DNA of 64,000 nt, taken from positions 1 through 64,000 of the forward strand of contig JAUMZP010000003.1 of the NCBI GenBank assembly GCA_030528025.1, given 5' to 3'. Shown here piece after piece: positions 27,088 through 36,638 of the stretch. The stretch comes from Candidatus Saccharimonadota bacterium. GTDB taxonomy: Bacteria; Patescibacteriota; Saccharimonadia; Saccharimonadales; Saccharimonadaceae. Position 1 is the stretch's first letter, and each line of letters begins with the position of its first letter. A model generated the notes under the pieces. The model made no database searches. It was given only the letters and a program-made list of their open reading frames with translations, and was not told where the DNA came from. The translations under genes and the position numbers were made by a program.

Positions 27088-28221
27088 ATGGATTACAACA
27101 AACTTGCACTCGACCTACACAAAAAATATAAGGGCAAAATCACCACCAGCCTGCGCGATAGTGATGAGCTAGACCGCGATAAACTTAGCAGCTACTACAG
27201 CCCCGGCGTGGGCGCAGTCAGCAAGGCAATTGCAGATGACCCCACTACTCTGCCCACCTACACCTGGACAAATAACCTCGTAGCGGTCATTAGCGATGGC
27301 TCGGCCATCCTAGGCCTGGGCAACCTCGGCCCCAAGGCAGCCATGCCAGTTATGGAAGGCAAGGCACTACTGTTTAAGCACTTTGCTGGTGTAGATGCCG
27401 TGCCAATCGTGCTGGACGTACACCAGCCAGAAGAGATTATTGCCACGGTTAAGGCGATTGCGCCAAGCTTTGGCGCGATTAACCTTGAGGATATCGCCGC
27501 ACCTCAGTGCTTCGAGATTGAGGAGCGCCTCAAGGCCGAGCTGGATATCCCCGTCTTCCACGACGACCAGCACGGCACTGCCGTAGTGGTACTGGCTGGG
27601 CTGATCAACGCCGCCAAGCTAACGGGCCGGAGCCTGGCTGATAGCAAATTCGTCGTGGTCGGCGCTGGCGCTGCTGGCACCGCTATCATTAAGCTGCTGC
27701 ACACCTATGGCGCTCGGCACATCGTGGCGGTTGATAGCAAAGGTATTGTAGGCAGCCACCGTACCGACCTCAACGCCGAGAAGACTGCTCTGCTTGCGTA
27801 CGTTGATGCCTCGCAGCAGGGGTCGCTGGAAGACGCCATGGCAGATGCCGATGTATTCATTGGTGTATCACGTGCAGGATTGCTGACTCCAGAGCTCGTC
27901 GGGATGATGGCCAAAGACCCAATTATCTTTGCTCTGGCTAACCCGGTGCCAGAAATCATGCCAGACAGTGCCAAAGCAGCCGGCGCTGCCGTCATTGCCA
28001 CTGGTCGCAGTGACTTCCCCAACCAAGTCAATAACGCTCTGGCCTTCCCGGGTATCTTCCGTGGTGCGCTCGATAATGGCGTGCAAAAAATCACCGACGA
28101 GCACAAACTTGCCGCCGCCCAGGCGCTGGCAGTGCTGGTCGATGAGCCCACAGCAGACTACGTTATCCCCTCACCATTTGATGAGCGCGTAGTGGAGGCT
28201 GTGGCAAAGGTTATTCGCTAG
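27088..28221 (+). CDS. NAD(P)-dependent malic enzyme
   Basis: Oxidative decarboxylation of malate to pyruvate with reduction of NAD or NADP. The 377 residues match the short bacterial form. The malate site has SYYSPGVGAVSKAI (about 40) and the metal/catalytic region INLEDIAAPQCFEIEERLK, followed by FHDDQHGTAVVVLAGL (about 155-170). The dinucleotide-binding fold begins at VVGAGAAGTAI (about 190). The FALANPVPEIMPDSA segment near 280 is also typical. The longer upstream frame is rejected because the -10 box lies inside it. With a reduced metabolism, this may be a main source of pyruvate and reducing power. Confidence 0.95.
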   Translation: MDYNKLALDLHKKYKGKITTSLRDSDELDRDKLSSYYSPGVGAVSKAIADDPTTLPTYTWTNNLVAVISDGSAILGLGNLGPKAAMPVMEGKALLFKHFAGVDAVPIVLDVHQPEEIIATVKAIAPSFGAINLEDIAAPQCFEIEERLKAELDIPVFHDDQHGTAVVVLAGLINAAKLTGRSLADSKFVVVGAGAAGTAIIKLLHTYGARHIVAVDSKGIVGSHRTDLNAEKTALLAYVDASQQGSLEDAMADADVFIGVSRAGLLTPELVGMMAKDPIIFALANPVPEIMPDSAKAAGAAVIATGRSDFPNQVNNALAFPGIFRGALDNGVQKITDEHKLAAAQALAVLVDEPTADYVIPSPFDERVVEAVAKVIR

Positions 28222-28348
28222 GCTGATATTTATACCCGTCAAGGTCTACATTCCTAAATCTTGCCTCCCACTTTGTATACCTCATGTAACCTCGTAGAGT
28301 ACTGGGTATATCGGTGAGTTTTGCCGCGCAAGAGACAGTAAGCCCAAG

Positions 28349-28389
28349 AAATAAAACTACGTAGCGTACAAAGCTACGTAGTTTTATTT
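28349..28389. terminator. Strong bidirectional terminator
   Basis: AAATAAAACTACGTAGC and its exact complement form a perfect 17-base stem with a seven-base loop, between the malic enzyme gene (plus) and the 591-residue protein (minus). Confidence 0.9.
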
Positions 28390-28404
28390 CTGCATGATTT
28401 CTCT

Positions 28405-30180
28405 TTAGATGCTACCTACGCGCTGTTTGCGCAACTCTCGTCGAGAGCGTCCAGTAATTTCTGCCAATGTTGCCAGCTGGTGCTGCTTATCACAGACACC
28501 GATCAGCATAATCAATTCATGCACCTGCATCGCTGCAAGTTGCTCACGCACACTTGCAAGTCTATCGTCCATCTGGTTGACGCGCAGATTCGATATGTAG
28601 ACACGCATCACATTGTGCTTCGCGTCCTTACTATAAATCACAGGGTGCGGGTAAATCGATTCGCCGTTTTTATCAACGCTTGAGAATTTGCCAGCATGAA
28701 TTAAACCACCGTCCGACATAGCCACCTGAGCATAGTGTGTGAGACGTTGCTGTACATTTGGTGCTATATAATCCCACGGTGTTGACCTGTAGCCGTCCAT
28801 CCGACGCTCAATTTCTTGCAGTGCTTTGCTACGGCAATCAATCACAAGCGCCCCAGGTACACTATCGACAACAACTTTACAACTCACCGTACTATCACGA
28901 CCGTCCACCTCAAGCCATGGTACAAGCTTGCGCGGCAAGGTAAGGTAATCAAGCGGCATGCGTTCGGTTTCTGCACGAGGATGTAGTAACTCTGATACTG
29001 GCAGCGATGTGACATTATCTGGCTGATTCGCCTTGTTAGGCAGCAGACCTACTGAGTCTTCCATGCTGCATCGTTTATTGCGAGATATATTTGGCAAATC
29101 GTGGGTTGCTAATTGGTCAGCTGTCGGTTGATATGCTACCAATGCATTGGCTAGCCGTTCAGCCGCCTCGGCAATGATCTGTTCCGTTTGCACATCAATT
29201 AACTGACGATCAGCGTGCTGTGCACTCTTTGGCCAGAGACGATCAACCAAGCGCTGTGCTATATCGTGAGTTATCGCCTTATCCGATCGATCGAACCATT
29301 GTAAGAGCGCGATTTGCGTCTGGCTAATCTGTGGTACATGCTCTGTGAGGTAGTGGCAGAAGGACAGCAATGTATCAGCCGGTACCGTTGTGTGTTCCTC
29401 GTCTCGTGATTGTTCAAGCTGCCGAGCCTGCGTAACTAACGCCGTATGTTCTGTTTGTAATGCATCGAGATGTTGACTCTCCGGTTTACAGATCGCAATT
29501 TCGTCATCGTAGCATGGTTGCTGTAACTCATCAAAGGCTATCTGTTCGCACTGTGCCACCGCCCAATCAAACGCCTCCTGAACTAACTTTTGGTATATAT
29601 CGTTAGCTGCCGATGGCAGCAGAGCTTTATCCTGCTGCCATTCAGTACGCTTTGGGACAGCCGTATGACACCAATCTGGCACCTGTACTATTCCGCCAGC
29701 CATAAACACTGCCTTAACGGCGCGCACGCTTCGCATCGCTAGCTTATCGCGCTGCTTATTGATGTATTGCTGTGTACGTTCCGCTGCTGCCGGATATAAT
29801 CGCATATTTGTTGTACGCCACGAGTTAGCTTCGCCCAATAGTGCATGACGCACACAGTATTTATACCTCTCACTGGTAAAGCGGTACTGCCGAAGCGTAT
29901 GCTCAGTATTTTGCATAGCTATAGCCGCCTCCTTATGCTGTTGCATCATGAGCGATAAGTGCTCAAGTATACCACCAAAGACTGTAAAACTCGCATTGAG
30001 TGACGCTATATCTTCTTCTAATTGCTGTGCGTTTAGACTCGACTCACGCTCACTAGACGGCATTTTACTAATATTGTCTGGTAGCGTTATGCTAAGCTCT
30101 TCTCCACTAGAGTTACGGTCTATGACAGACACTTGAAGTGATTCGGGTTCTCGTGGATAATCAATCTGTTCATGCGACAT
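28405..30180 (-). CDS. Large cytoplasmic protein of unknown function (591 residues)
   Basis: Not recognised. It is soluble and mostly helical, with a long charged middle region. The C-terminal 150 residues look like a compact domain: a basic segment with conserved-looking aromatic residues (GKFSSVDKNGESIYPHPVIY, VMRVYISNLRVNQ) and a final helix-turn-helix-like end (LATLAEITGRSRRELRKQR). That end suggests nucleic-acid binding but is weak evidence. TATACT sits five bases before the ATG (MSHEQIDYPRE), so the mRNA is probably leaderless. It shares a terminator with the malic enzyme gene. Confidence 0.7.
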   Translation of the reverse strand: MSHEQIDYPREPESLQVSVIDRNSSGEELSITLPDNISKMPSSERESSLNAQQLEEDIASLNASFTVFGGILEHLSLMMQQHKEAAIAMQNTEHTLRQYRFTSERYKYCVRHALLGEANSWRTTNMRLYPAAAERTQQYINKQRDKLAMRSVRAVKAVFMAGGIVQVPDWCHTAVPKRTEWQQDKALLPSAANDIYQKLVQEAFDWAVAQCEQIAFDELQQPCYDDEIAICKPESQHLDALQTEHTALVTQARQLEQSRDEEHTTVPADTLLSFCHYLTEHVPQISQTQIALLQWFDRSDKAITHDIAQRLVDRLWPKSAQHADRQLIDVQTEQIIAEAAERLANALVAYQPTADQLATHDLPNISRNKRCSMEDSVGLLPNKANQPDNVTSLPVSELLHPRAETERMPLDYLTLPRKLVPWLEVDGRDSTVSCKVVVDSVPGALVIDCRSKALQEIERRMDGYRSTPWDYIAPNVQQRLTHYAQVAMSDGGLIHAGKFSSVDKNGESIYPHPVIYSKDAKHNVMRVYISNLRVNQMDDRLASVREQLAAMQVHELIMLIGVCDKQHQLATLAEITGRSRRELRKQRVGSI

Positions 30181-30185
30181 GCCAT

Positions 30186-30191
30186 AGTATA
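30186..30191 (-). promoter_or_regulatory. -10 box of the 591-residue protein gene, leaderless type
   Basis: On the minus strand TATACT is followed by five bases and the ATG at 30180. Confidence 0.6.
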
Positions 30192-30278
30192 ATACGCAAA
30201 AAATGATACTTTGTCAAAAATCCGCTATATAATACATAGCACAGATCGGCCCTAAGTATTCTTCAGCAAGATAGCGCG

Positions 30279-31901
30279 TTATATCACCCGCCCGACTTCC
30301 TCAAGCGTTGTCTCGCCGCGCAGAGCAGCTAATACGCCAATCTGTTCGAGGGTGAGCATACCTTCGCGCTGGGCGGCTTTTTCGATGACGTCTGGGTGGA
30401 CATCAGTAAAGTCTCCGCGGATGAACTTCTGAATACCTGGAGTGACGATAAGTTGCTCCATAATCACCATGCGACCCTTGTAGCCAAATGGCGCATCGTC
30501 ACACGGGACTGGCCGCCAGAGTTTGAAGGTGTCTAGATTAGGATGCTCTACCTCTTCAGGGATATCAGCAAGGACTCGCTTGACATAGCTCCGCGTAGCA
30601 TCGTCTGGCTCGTAGGCTTCCTTAGTTTCGTCCACGAGGCGCCGCACCAAACGCTGCGCCACCACAAGGCGGATAGCGCTAGCAAAAATCGGGTTCACGC
30701 CAATTAGGTCGATCATCCGACTAAAGGCTGCACTACTACTATTGGCGTGGAAGCTCGACATCACCAAGTGGCCAGTAATCGATGCTTGAATGGCCGTGCG
30801 CGCCGTATCAACATCGCGGATCTCACCTACCATCACGACATCTGGATCAAGACGAAGCACGCTGCGCAAGCCCTCACCAAAGCTCCCGCCGGCGTTGGTA
30901 TTAATTGGGATCTGCGAGATGCCAGCTAAGCCATATTCGATTGGATCCTCCAGCGTAATAATCTTACGATCGGTTGTGTTGAGGGCATTGAGCATGCTGT
31001 AAAGCGTGGTAGATTTACCTGAGCCCGTTGGCCCAACCATCAGCACAAGGCCACGCGGATGGCTGATGATTTCATCAATCTGCTGGCGCTGCTTGGGCGG
31101 AATACCCAGCAAATCAAGATTAAGCAAACTCTCATCAAAGTTAAAGAGACGCAGCACAGCATCCTGTCCATACATGGTTGGCACAGTCTCAACACGGATG
31201 TTGAGCAAGTGCGTTGCGTTGCCATGCGTTACGTCCTTTTGGATGTGGCCAGACTGCGGCTCCATCGAAGCACTCGACACACCAGCTCGGCTGGCGAGCT
31301 CACCCATGATTACGCGGTAGCGGCTCCGGCTGATCGTCGCTACGGGGTGGAGTGCACCATCGACACGGAGGCGAATCCGGATGTCGTGACGTTCATTCTC
31401 AATGTGGATGTCGCTCGCACCAAGCATATCCGCCTGGTTGATCAAGAAGTCGAAAACCTCCTCACTACTGACTCGCCCAAGCGTCTGGCTCACCTCGGCA
31501 ATGGTCTCGCTGTCGCCCGCTTTGGCAATCTTGATATCATCGTAGACGATCTTCTTCGGTGGGTCGAAGCGGTTCATCAGCACGCGGTAGGCACTGAGAC
31601 TAATCAGATAGAAATCGACAGGCAACCCCTGGTCTTGATAGGTACGCCGCGTCCGCTGAATAACCGACTGGGGTGTTTGTGTCGTAACGGCAAACTGATA
31701 CGATTCCTGCTCATTACCGTCAGTTAGCGGCAGCATATAGAGGTTGTGCATCTCCTCGATCGTCATTAGGTCGCGCGCTAGTGGCAGCGTCTCCTCAATG
31801 GGGCGCATATCGAGGTATTTGAGGCCAAGAATGCGCGAGCGTTGCTCGGTCGACGCCTCATCTTGCTGGCGACGACGTTGTTGGACTTCATCTTCATTCA
31901 T
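30279..31901 (-). CDS. Type IV pilus/type II secretion assembly ATPase (PilB/GspE-like)
   Basis: Hexameric ATPase that powers pilin polymerisation at the inner face of the membrane. In 540 residues there is an N-terminal adaptor region, then the core: ASDIHIENERHDIRIRLRVDG near 195, Walker A GPTGSGKSTTLYS near 325, the Asp box ITLEDPIEYG, Walker B DPDVVMVGEIRD near 392, and the His box SITGHLVMSSFHAN. The four-cysteine zinc site common in PilB is absent; its place holds a single cysteine (VPCDDAPFGYKGR). ATG 31901 (MNEDEVQQRR) follows AAGAAGG and a TACACT box. A pilin lies at 46393. Pili are implicated in host attachment and twitching of Saccharibacteria. Confidence 0.9.
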   Translation of the reverse strand: MNEDEVQQRRRQQDEASTEQRSRILGLKYLDMRPIEETLPLARDLMTIEEMHNLYMLPLTDGNEQESYQFAVTTQTPQSVIQRTRRTYQDQGLPVDFYLISLSAYRVLMNRFDPPKKIVYDDIKIAKAGDSETIAEVSQTLGRVSSEEVFDFLINQADMLGASDIHIENERHDIRIRLRVDGALHPVATISRSRYRVIMGELASRAGVSSASMEPQSGHIQKDVTHGNATHLLNIRVETVPTMYGQDAVLRLFNFDESLLNLDLLGIPPKQRQQIDEIISHPRGLVLMVGPTGSGKSTTLYSMLNALNTTDRKIITLEDPIEYGLAGISQIPINTNAGGSFGEGLRSVLRLDPDVVMVGEIRDVDTARTAIQASITGHLVMSSFHANSSSAAFSRMIDLIGVNPIFASAIRLVVAQRLVRRLVDETKEAYEPDDATRSYVKRVLADIPEEVEHPNLDTFKLWRPVPCDDAPFGYKGRMVIMEQLIVTPGIQKFIRGDFTDVHPDVIEKAAQREGMLTLEQIGVLAALRGETTLEEVGRVI

Positions 31902-31962
31902 CCTTCTTAGTGTAACAAAAAGCTCGTGGTAAATATAGGGGGTACGTCTAAAGCACTTCAGG

Positions 31963-31968
31963 TATAAT
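31963..31968 (+). promoter_or_regulatory. -10 box of the SpoU methyltransferase gene, leaderless type
   Basis: TATAAT ends six bases before the ATG at 31975. Confidence 0.65.
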
Positions 31969-31974
31969 ACAACT

Positions 31975-32511
31975 ATGCCAGAGATTATTGTTATCGCGCA
32001 CAACATCCGCTCAACGCACAATGTTGGGGCGATCTTTCGTACCTGCGAAGGATTTGGTGTGCAGCGACTTATCCTCAGTGGTTACACGCCCTACCCCGAT
32101 CTTGCCCTTCAGCCAAACCCACCGCACTGTGCCTACCAGCCTGAAGAGACAGTGCGAGCCGACCCACGTTTGCCACACATCCGCGAAAAGATCACCCAGC
32201 AAATCCACAAGACGGCGCTTGGGGCCGAAGCGCTCGTGCCGTTCGATTACCAGCCAGAGCTCGACCTTGAGCAGTTTGCCGGCTATCGCATTGTTGCGCT
32301 TGAGCAAGCTCCTACCTCTGTTTCTCTCCAGCAATATCAGCCAGCAAGCAAACTCGTCCTTTTGCTTGGCGAAGAAGTCCATGGTATTCCGGCCGAGACG
32401 CTCTCGCTTGTGGATGACATCATCGAGATCCCGATGTACGGGCAGAAGGAGTCGTTTAATGTGTCGGTTGCAACTGGTATCGCGCTCTATGCGCTCACAA
32501 CCGCTGGATAG
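31975..32511 (+). CDS. SpoU/TrmH-family RNA 2'-O-methyltransferase
   Basis: Transfers methyl from S-adenosylmethionine to a ribose 2'-OH in tRNA or rRNA. The 178 residues show the SPOUT knot motifs: motif 1 NIRSTHNVGAIFRTCEGFG (about 10-30) with the catalytic arginine, motif 2 LVLLLGEEVHGIPAE (about 125), and motif 3 IPMYGQKESFNVSVATGIAL (about 150-170). The substrate-recognition extension of larger relatives is missing, so the target cannot be named; TrmL- or TrmH-type tRNA modification is likely. It is divergent from the pilus ATPase gene. Confidence 0.93.
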   Translation: MPEIIVIAHNIRSTHNVGAIFRTCEGFGVQRLILSGYTPYPDLALQPNPPHCAYQPEETVRADPRLPHIREKITQQIHKTALGAEALVPFDYQPELDLEQFAGYRIVALEQAPTSVSLQQYQPASKLVLLLGEEVHGIPAETLSLVDDIIEIPMYGQKESFNVSVATGIALYALTTAG

Positions 32512-32538
32512 TTGCAGCGTCATATGTACCCATTTTGT

Positions 32539-32567
32539 TTGCGTTGTGGCAAATATCGGGTTATACT
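32539..32567 (+). promoter_or_regulatory. Promoter ahead of the candidate structured RNA
   Basis: TTGCGT and TATACT are separated by exactly 17 bases. No protein-coding frame of useful length follows, which points to an RNA product starting near 32574. Confidence 0.6.
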
Positions 32568-32573
32568 GGCAGC

Positions 32574-32740
32574 AGGTGGCACGACCAAGCCACCGCCCAC
32601 AACTTGCCTGTGCTTGAGCTTATTTCCGCTCGCCTTGCAAGTATCTGGCCTCGCGCCACCCTGGTCGTAGACGCTACTGTTCGAAGTAAAAATCACACGC
32701 GCAGCTAGCAGACTCCCAGGGTGGCGCGAGTCACCCCCCT
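32574..32740 (+). ncRNA. Candidate structured non-coding RNA, unidentified
   Basis: A roughly 160-base segment between trmH-like and dnaE contains three nested or serial hairpins and no gene. They are: GGTGGC/GCCACC (32575-32580 with 32589-32594); ACTTGC/GCAAGT (32602-32607 with 32637-32642) enclosing GAGC/GCTC; and a perfect 15-base stem CTCGCGCCACCCTGG/CCAGGGTGGCGCGAG (32650-32664 with 32716-32730) closing a 51-base loop. A promoter with 17-base spacing lies just upstream. It lacks the diagnostic sequences of tmRNA, RNase P RNA and the SRP apical loop. A 6S-like regulator is possible but unproven. The long stem could instead serve as a terminator-like barrier for dnaE, though no T-run follows it. 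Confidence 0.5.
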
Positions 32741-32754
32741 ACGCGAGGACGGTG

Positions 32755-35700
32755 TTATTTAACAACAACGCAGTCTCTACCGAGGATTTGTGCAAGCTCA
32801 TCCTGCAATCGCTGCTGCGCGTCAACCCGGAACGGTAGGCGAATCGCCGATGTTTTGTCATCACCGAGCATCATAATAATATCGTGCTGGCCCGGGTGCT
32901 GTGTACACAGCTGCTTAAACTTCGTAAGAGCAGCCATATCATCGGGGTTCTTGACCCGCACATAGACCGTTGGGAGCGTATCAAGCGGTTTGGGCGGCGG
33001 CCCTACTGGTACTGATGCGGCTGCACGTGCCGATGCTTGTGCTGAGCGCTGGGTATTTTTTTGCGATGATGACCGGCGGCGTGGCGTAGCTGCTGGGCCG
33101 GTTGGTGCAGACATCGTGCGACCAGTTGCTTGATATTCAGCTAAGTCTGTATCGGTCACGATGGTGATTTCATTGGCAATTAGCTTTGCTTCATCACCAA
33201 GGTTGCCATCGCGATCGCGCGCGCTCACCTTGCCGCTGGCAGTGATTACCATATCTTGTTCCAGCTGGCCAGCAAGCTTCTCATACAGATTCGGGAAAAT
33301 GATGATCTCGCTCTCACCCGATTTGTCCTCAACCCCTACAAAAGCCATCTTGCTGCCCGACTTCGTCACAATCGTCCGCAAGCGCGTCACGAGACCACCG
33401 ATCGTCACCGTCTGGCCGTCGATCTGTGGTGAGACATTGCGCAGTGGCACGGTCTGCTCAGCAAAGAACGTGTCGTAGTGGTCGAGTGGGTGCGCACTAA
33501 TGTAGAGGCCAATCAGCTCGCGCTCCCACATGAGGCGCTCTTTGTCGGTGTGTTTGACGGGCGCTGGCTTAAGCTCAATCGACGGCATGACCTCTGTAGA
33601 GCTGTCGGCTAGGCTACCAAAGAGATCAGTCTGGCCGCTCAACGCTTCCTTCTGTAATTTGCTGGCAAAAGCAAGGACATTCTCAAGATTAAAGAGAAGA
33701 TCGGAGCGATCGCCCAGCGCATCAAAGCCACCCGACTTAATGAGCGACTCCCAGACCCGTTTGTTGCACTTGCTGGTCGAAACACGCTTGGCAAAGTCCT
33801 CCACCGTAGCAAACTTCCCATCGCGGTCACGCATCTTGACGATCTCTTCCACTGCTCCCACACCAACACCCTTCACAGCTGCCATACCAAAGCGGATCTG
33901 TTTCTTGCCCGGTACCACAGCAAATTCCTCGTATGATTCATTGACATCGGGGTTGAGTACCGTTAGGCCCATATGCTTACACTCGGTGATCTCGATCGCT
34001 AGTCGGTCGACGTCATCATGGTCGCTTGTCATCAAGGCTGCCATAAAGGCATCAGGGTAGTGCGCCTTGAGATATGCCGTCCAGTAGGCGATGAGCCCGT
34101 AGCATGCCGCGTGGCTTTTGTTGAAGCAGTAATTGGCAAACTCTTCCAGCTGCGTCCAAAATGTCTCGGCCATCTCGCGCGTTGCTCCACCGACCTTCAC
34201 TGCTCCTTCGACAAACTCCGGCTTAACCTTCTTCATCAGGTCGATCTTTTTCTTACCAACGGCCTTACGTAGGGTGTCGGCCTGCCCACCAGTAAAGCCG
34301 CACCACTCTTTGGAGATCTGCATAAACTGCTCTTGATAGACCAAAATACCATACGTGTTCTCAAGTGAGCTCTTCATCCCCGTGTGAAGGTAAGTGATCT
34401 CCTCCTCGCCGTGCTTGCGCCGAATAAAACTATCGATAAACTGCATTGGCCCTGGCCGGTACAGCGCCACCATTGCAATGATATCCTCAAAGTGCGAGGG
34501 CTTGAGAGCGCGCAAATAACGCTTCATCCCAGCCGACTCAAGCTGAAATACCCCTGTTGTATCACCCCGCTGAAAAAGTTTGTACGTTGCTTCGTCATCA
34601 AGTGGTAGCGTGGAGAGGTCGATTGTATCACCATAGACTTTGCGGATGATCCGCATTGCATTGTTAATAATCGATAAGTTCGATAGGCCAAGGAAGTCCA
34701 TCTTGAGCAAGCCAAGATCCTCTACCTCGCCCATCGGGAACTGCGTCGCCACCACACCTTTCTGCGCCTGCTCAAGCGGGATGTATTTAACGAGCTCGTC
34801 GGGCGCAATCACCACACCACACGCGTGCACCCCATGGCTGCGAATTGTCCCCTCTAACTGGATAGCATAATCAAAAACTTGCTTGGCGGTTGGGTTCGTC
34901 TCGTATTCGTGCTTAAGGTCAGGGTCTTCTTTGGTGCTGACTGCCAATGGAATGTGCCGCCCCTGGGCGGGTGGTGGCACCATCTTGGCCAGGCGATCAC
35001 TCTCAGCATACGGCACCTCCAGCACGCGCGCAACATCACGCACCGCCGCCCGAGCCGCCATCTTACCAAAGGTGACGATGTTGCTCACGTGATCGTGGCC
35101 ATACTTATTTGCGCAATATTCGATCACCTCATCGCGCCGCGTATCCTGGATGTCGACATCAATATCAGGCATGCTAATGCGATCGGGGTTAAGAAATCGC
35201 TCGAAGAGTAGACCGTACTTGAGCGGGTCAAGATCAGTGATATTAAGCGCATAGGCAATGATCGATCCTGCGGCGCTGCCTCGACCTGGCCCGAAGACAA
35301 TCCCCTGGCTCTTGCCCCAGTTGATGAAATCCTGCACAATGAGGAAATACCCCTCATACCCCATGCTTGCCATCACACCTAGCTCCATCTTGGCCCGCTC
35401 GCGCACGTCATCAGCCAAGGTAGGGATGATCTGCTCGGGGAGCTGATCAGCAGTATCTTCGGGTTTTGCACTATTGTAACGCTGGGCTAAGCCACGATAC
35501 ACCAGCTTGTGCAGGTAGCTATGCTCACTCGTTTCACCCTCAGGTAATGGGTACTTTGGGATGAGGATTTTACCTAGCTCGATATCAACATTACAGCGGT
35601 CGGCAATCTGCTTGGTGTTGGTAATAGCCTCGGGTAGCTCTCTTCCCCAGCGAGTAATGATATCGCGCGGGTCAGTCAGGTGGAGCTCGAAGTCTTTCAG

Positions 35701-36459
35701 GCTCATCCGCTTTTCGTCACTCAAGAATGAGCCCGTTCCCACGCAGAGCAATATCTCATGCGCATCTTGAAAGTCGTGCGTCAAATAGTGGCCATCGCAC
35801 GTCACAACCAGAGGGATGTCCAACTCCTCAGCCATACGGCGCAGACCTTCGTTAATCTTCGCCTGCACATCCCAGTGCGTATTGGACTCGGGGTGGCCAT
35901 GGTCTTGCAATTCCAGATAGTAGCGATCGCCAAAGACACGCTTATACCATTGAGCGATCTCGACTGCCTTGGCATAGTCGTCATAGCGCAGCGCCTCACC
36001 AATCTCACCACTTGCACAGCCACTTAGGACAATCAGCCCTTCGCTGAGCTCCTCTAGGAGGTCATGGTCGATCCGCGGCTTATAGTACATCCCCTCTAGG
36101 TTTGCCTTCGTACTCAGTCGCATCAGGTTATGGTACCCCTGATTATTCATCGCAATGATAGTCAGGTGGTAGCGCATTTTATCCTTAGCAGGGTCACGGT
36201 CGAAGCGCGAGCGAGCGGCAACGTACGCTTCAATGCCAAGGATCGGCTTGATGCCCACTGCCTTGGCTGTCTTGTAATAGTCAAGCACCCCGCTCATTGT
36301 CCCGTGGTCAGTGATGGCTGCTGCTGTCATACCATACTCTTTGACAGTACTTACAAGGTCACCAATCTTCGTTAAGCCATCAAGCAGTGAGTGATGGGTA
36401 TGGTTGTGTAGGTGAACAAAATCCGATGGTTGCAAAGCTGGTAATGAGTGAGAGGTCAT
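32755..36459 (-). CDS. dnaE: DNA polymerase III alpha subunit
   Basis: Main replicative polymerase, 1,234 residues. The N-terminal PHP domain begins FVHLHNHTHHSLLDG (about 12-25) and retains HGTMSG. The polymerase core has GPGRGSAAGSIIAY (about 393) and the catalytic PDIDVDIQDTRRDEV (about 430). The MDFLGLSNL and TGVFQLES segments are typical of DnaE. The fingers, a helix-hairpin-helix region (VKGVGVGAVEEIV) and an OB fold (VTIGGLVTRLRTI) follow. The tail includes a Ser/Arg/Ala-rich linker and a final small domain. A TATACT box at 36468-36473 ends eight bases before the ATG. Confidence 0.97.
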   Translation of the reverse strand: MTSHSLPALQPSDFVHLHNHTHHSLLDGLTKIGDLVSTVKEYGMTAAAITDHGTMSGVLDYYKTAKAVGIKPILGIEAYVAARSRFDRDPAKDKMRYHLTIIAMNNQGYHNLMRLSTKANLEGMYYKPRIDHDLLEELSEGLIVLSGCASGEIGEALRYDDYAKAVEIAQWYKRVFGDRYYLELQDHGHPESNTHWDVQAKINEGLRRMAEELDIPLVVTCDGHYLTHDFQDAHEILLCVGTGSFLSDEKRMSLKDFELHLTDPRDIITRWGRELPEAITNTKQIADRCNVDIELGKILIPKYPLPEGETSEHSYLHKLVYRGLAQRYNSAKPEDTADQLPEQIIPTLADDVRERAKMELGVMASMGYEGYFLIVQDFINWGKSQGIVFGPGRGSAAGSIIAYALNITDLDPLKYGLLFERFLNPDRISMPDIDVDIQDTRRDEVIEYCANKYGHDHVSNIVTFGKMAARAAVRDVARVLEVPYAESDRLAKMVPPPAQGRHIPLAVSTKEDPDLKHEYETNPTAKQVFDYAIQLEGTIRSHGVHACGVVIAPDELVKYIPLEQAQKGVVATQFPMGEVEDLGLLKMDFLGLSNLSIINNAMRIIRKVYGDTIDLSTLPLDDEATYKLFQRGDTTGVFQLESAGMKRYLRALKPSHFEDIIAMVALYRPGPMQFIDSFIRRKHGEEEITYLHTGMKSSLENTYGILVYQEQFMQISKEWCGFTGGQADTLRKAVGKKKIDLMKKVKPEFVEGAVKVGGATREMAETFWTQLEEFANYCFNKSHAACYGLIAYWTAYLKAHYPDAFMAALMTSDHDDVDRLAIEITECKHMGLTVLNPDVNESYEEFAVVPGKKQIRFGMAAVKGVGVGAVEEIVKMRDRDGKFATVEDFAKRVSTSKCNKRVWESLIKSGGFDALGDRSDLLFNLENVLAFASKLQKEALSGQTDLFGSLADSSTEVMPSIELKPAPVKHTDKERLMWERELIGLYISAHPLDHYDTFFAEQTVPLRNVSPQIDGQTVTIGGLVTRLRTIVTKSGSKMAFVGVEDKSGESEIIIFPNLYEKLAGQLEQDMVITASGKVSARDRDGNLGDEAKLIANEITIVTDTDLAEYQATGRTMSAPTGPAATPRRRSSSQKNTQRSAQASARAAASVPVGPPPKPLDTLPTVYVRVKNPDDMAALTKFKQLCTQHPGQHDIIMMLGDDKTSAIRLPFRVDAQQRLQDELAQILGRDCVVVK

Positions 36460-36467
36460 ACTTATCT

Positions 36468-36473
36468 AGTATA
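36468..36473 (-). promoter_or_regulatory. -10 box of dnaE, leaderless type
   Basis: On the minus strand TATACT is followed by eight bases and the ATG at 36459. No purine-rich ribosome-binding site is present. Confidence 0.6.
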
Positions 36474-36638
36474 GCAAATGAGTAGGTGGTGACGCCAACG
36501 CCGGGGTGCTTGTGATTGGTAAGAGATTGTATGTCAGAGTTCTCGCTTTGTTGGCACTAACCACCCCCCTATTGTCCTATCAGGAGAAACGTAACGACCA
36601 GTCACATATAGTGGGTGGCCTTACTTCTGCACGACACG

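Noticed and set aside
32524-32670. Short plus-strand frame starting MYPFCLRCGKYR
   Set aside because: It spans the promoter and hairpins of the candidate RNA and has biased, low-quality composition.
32650-32730. 15-base inverted repeat as insertion-sequence ends
   Set aside because: Only 51 bases lie between the arms, with no transposase and no target duplication seen.
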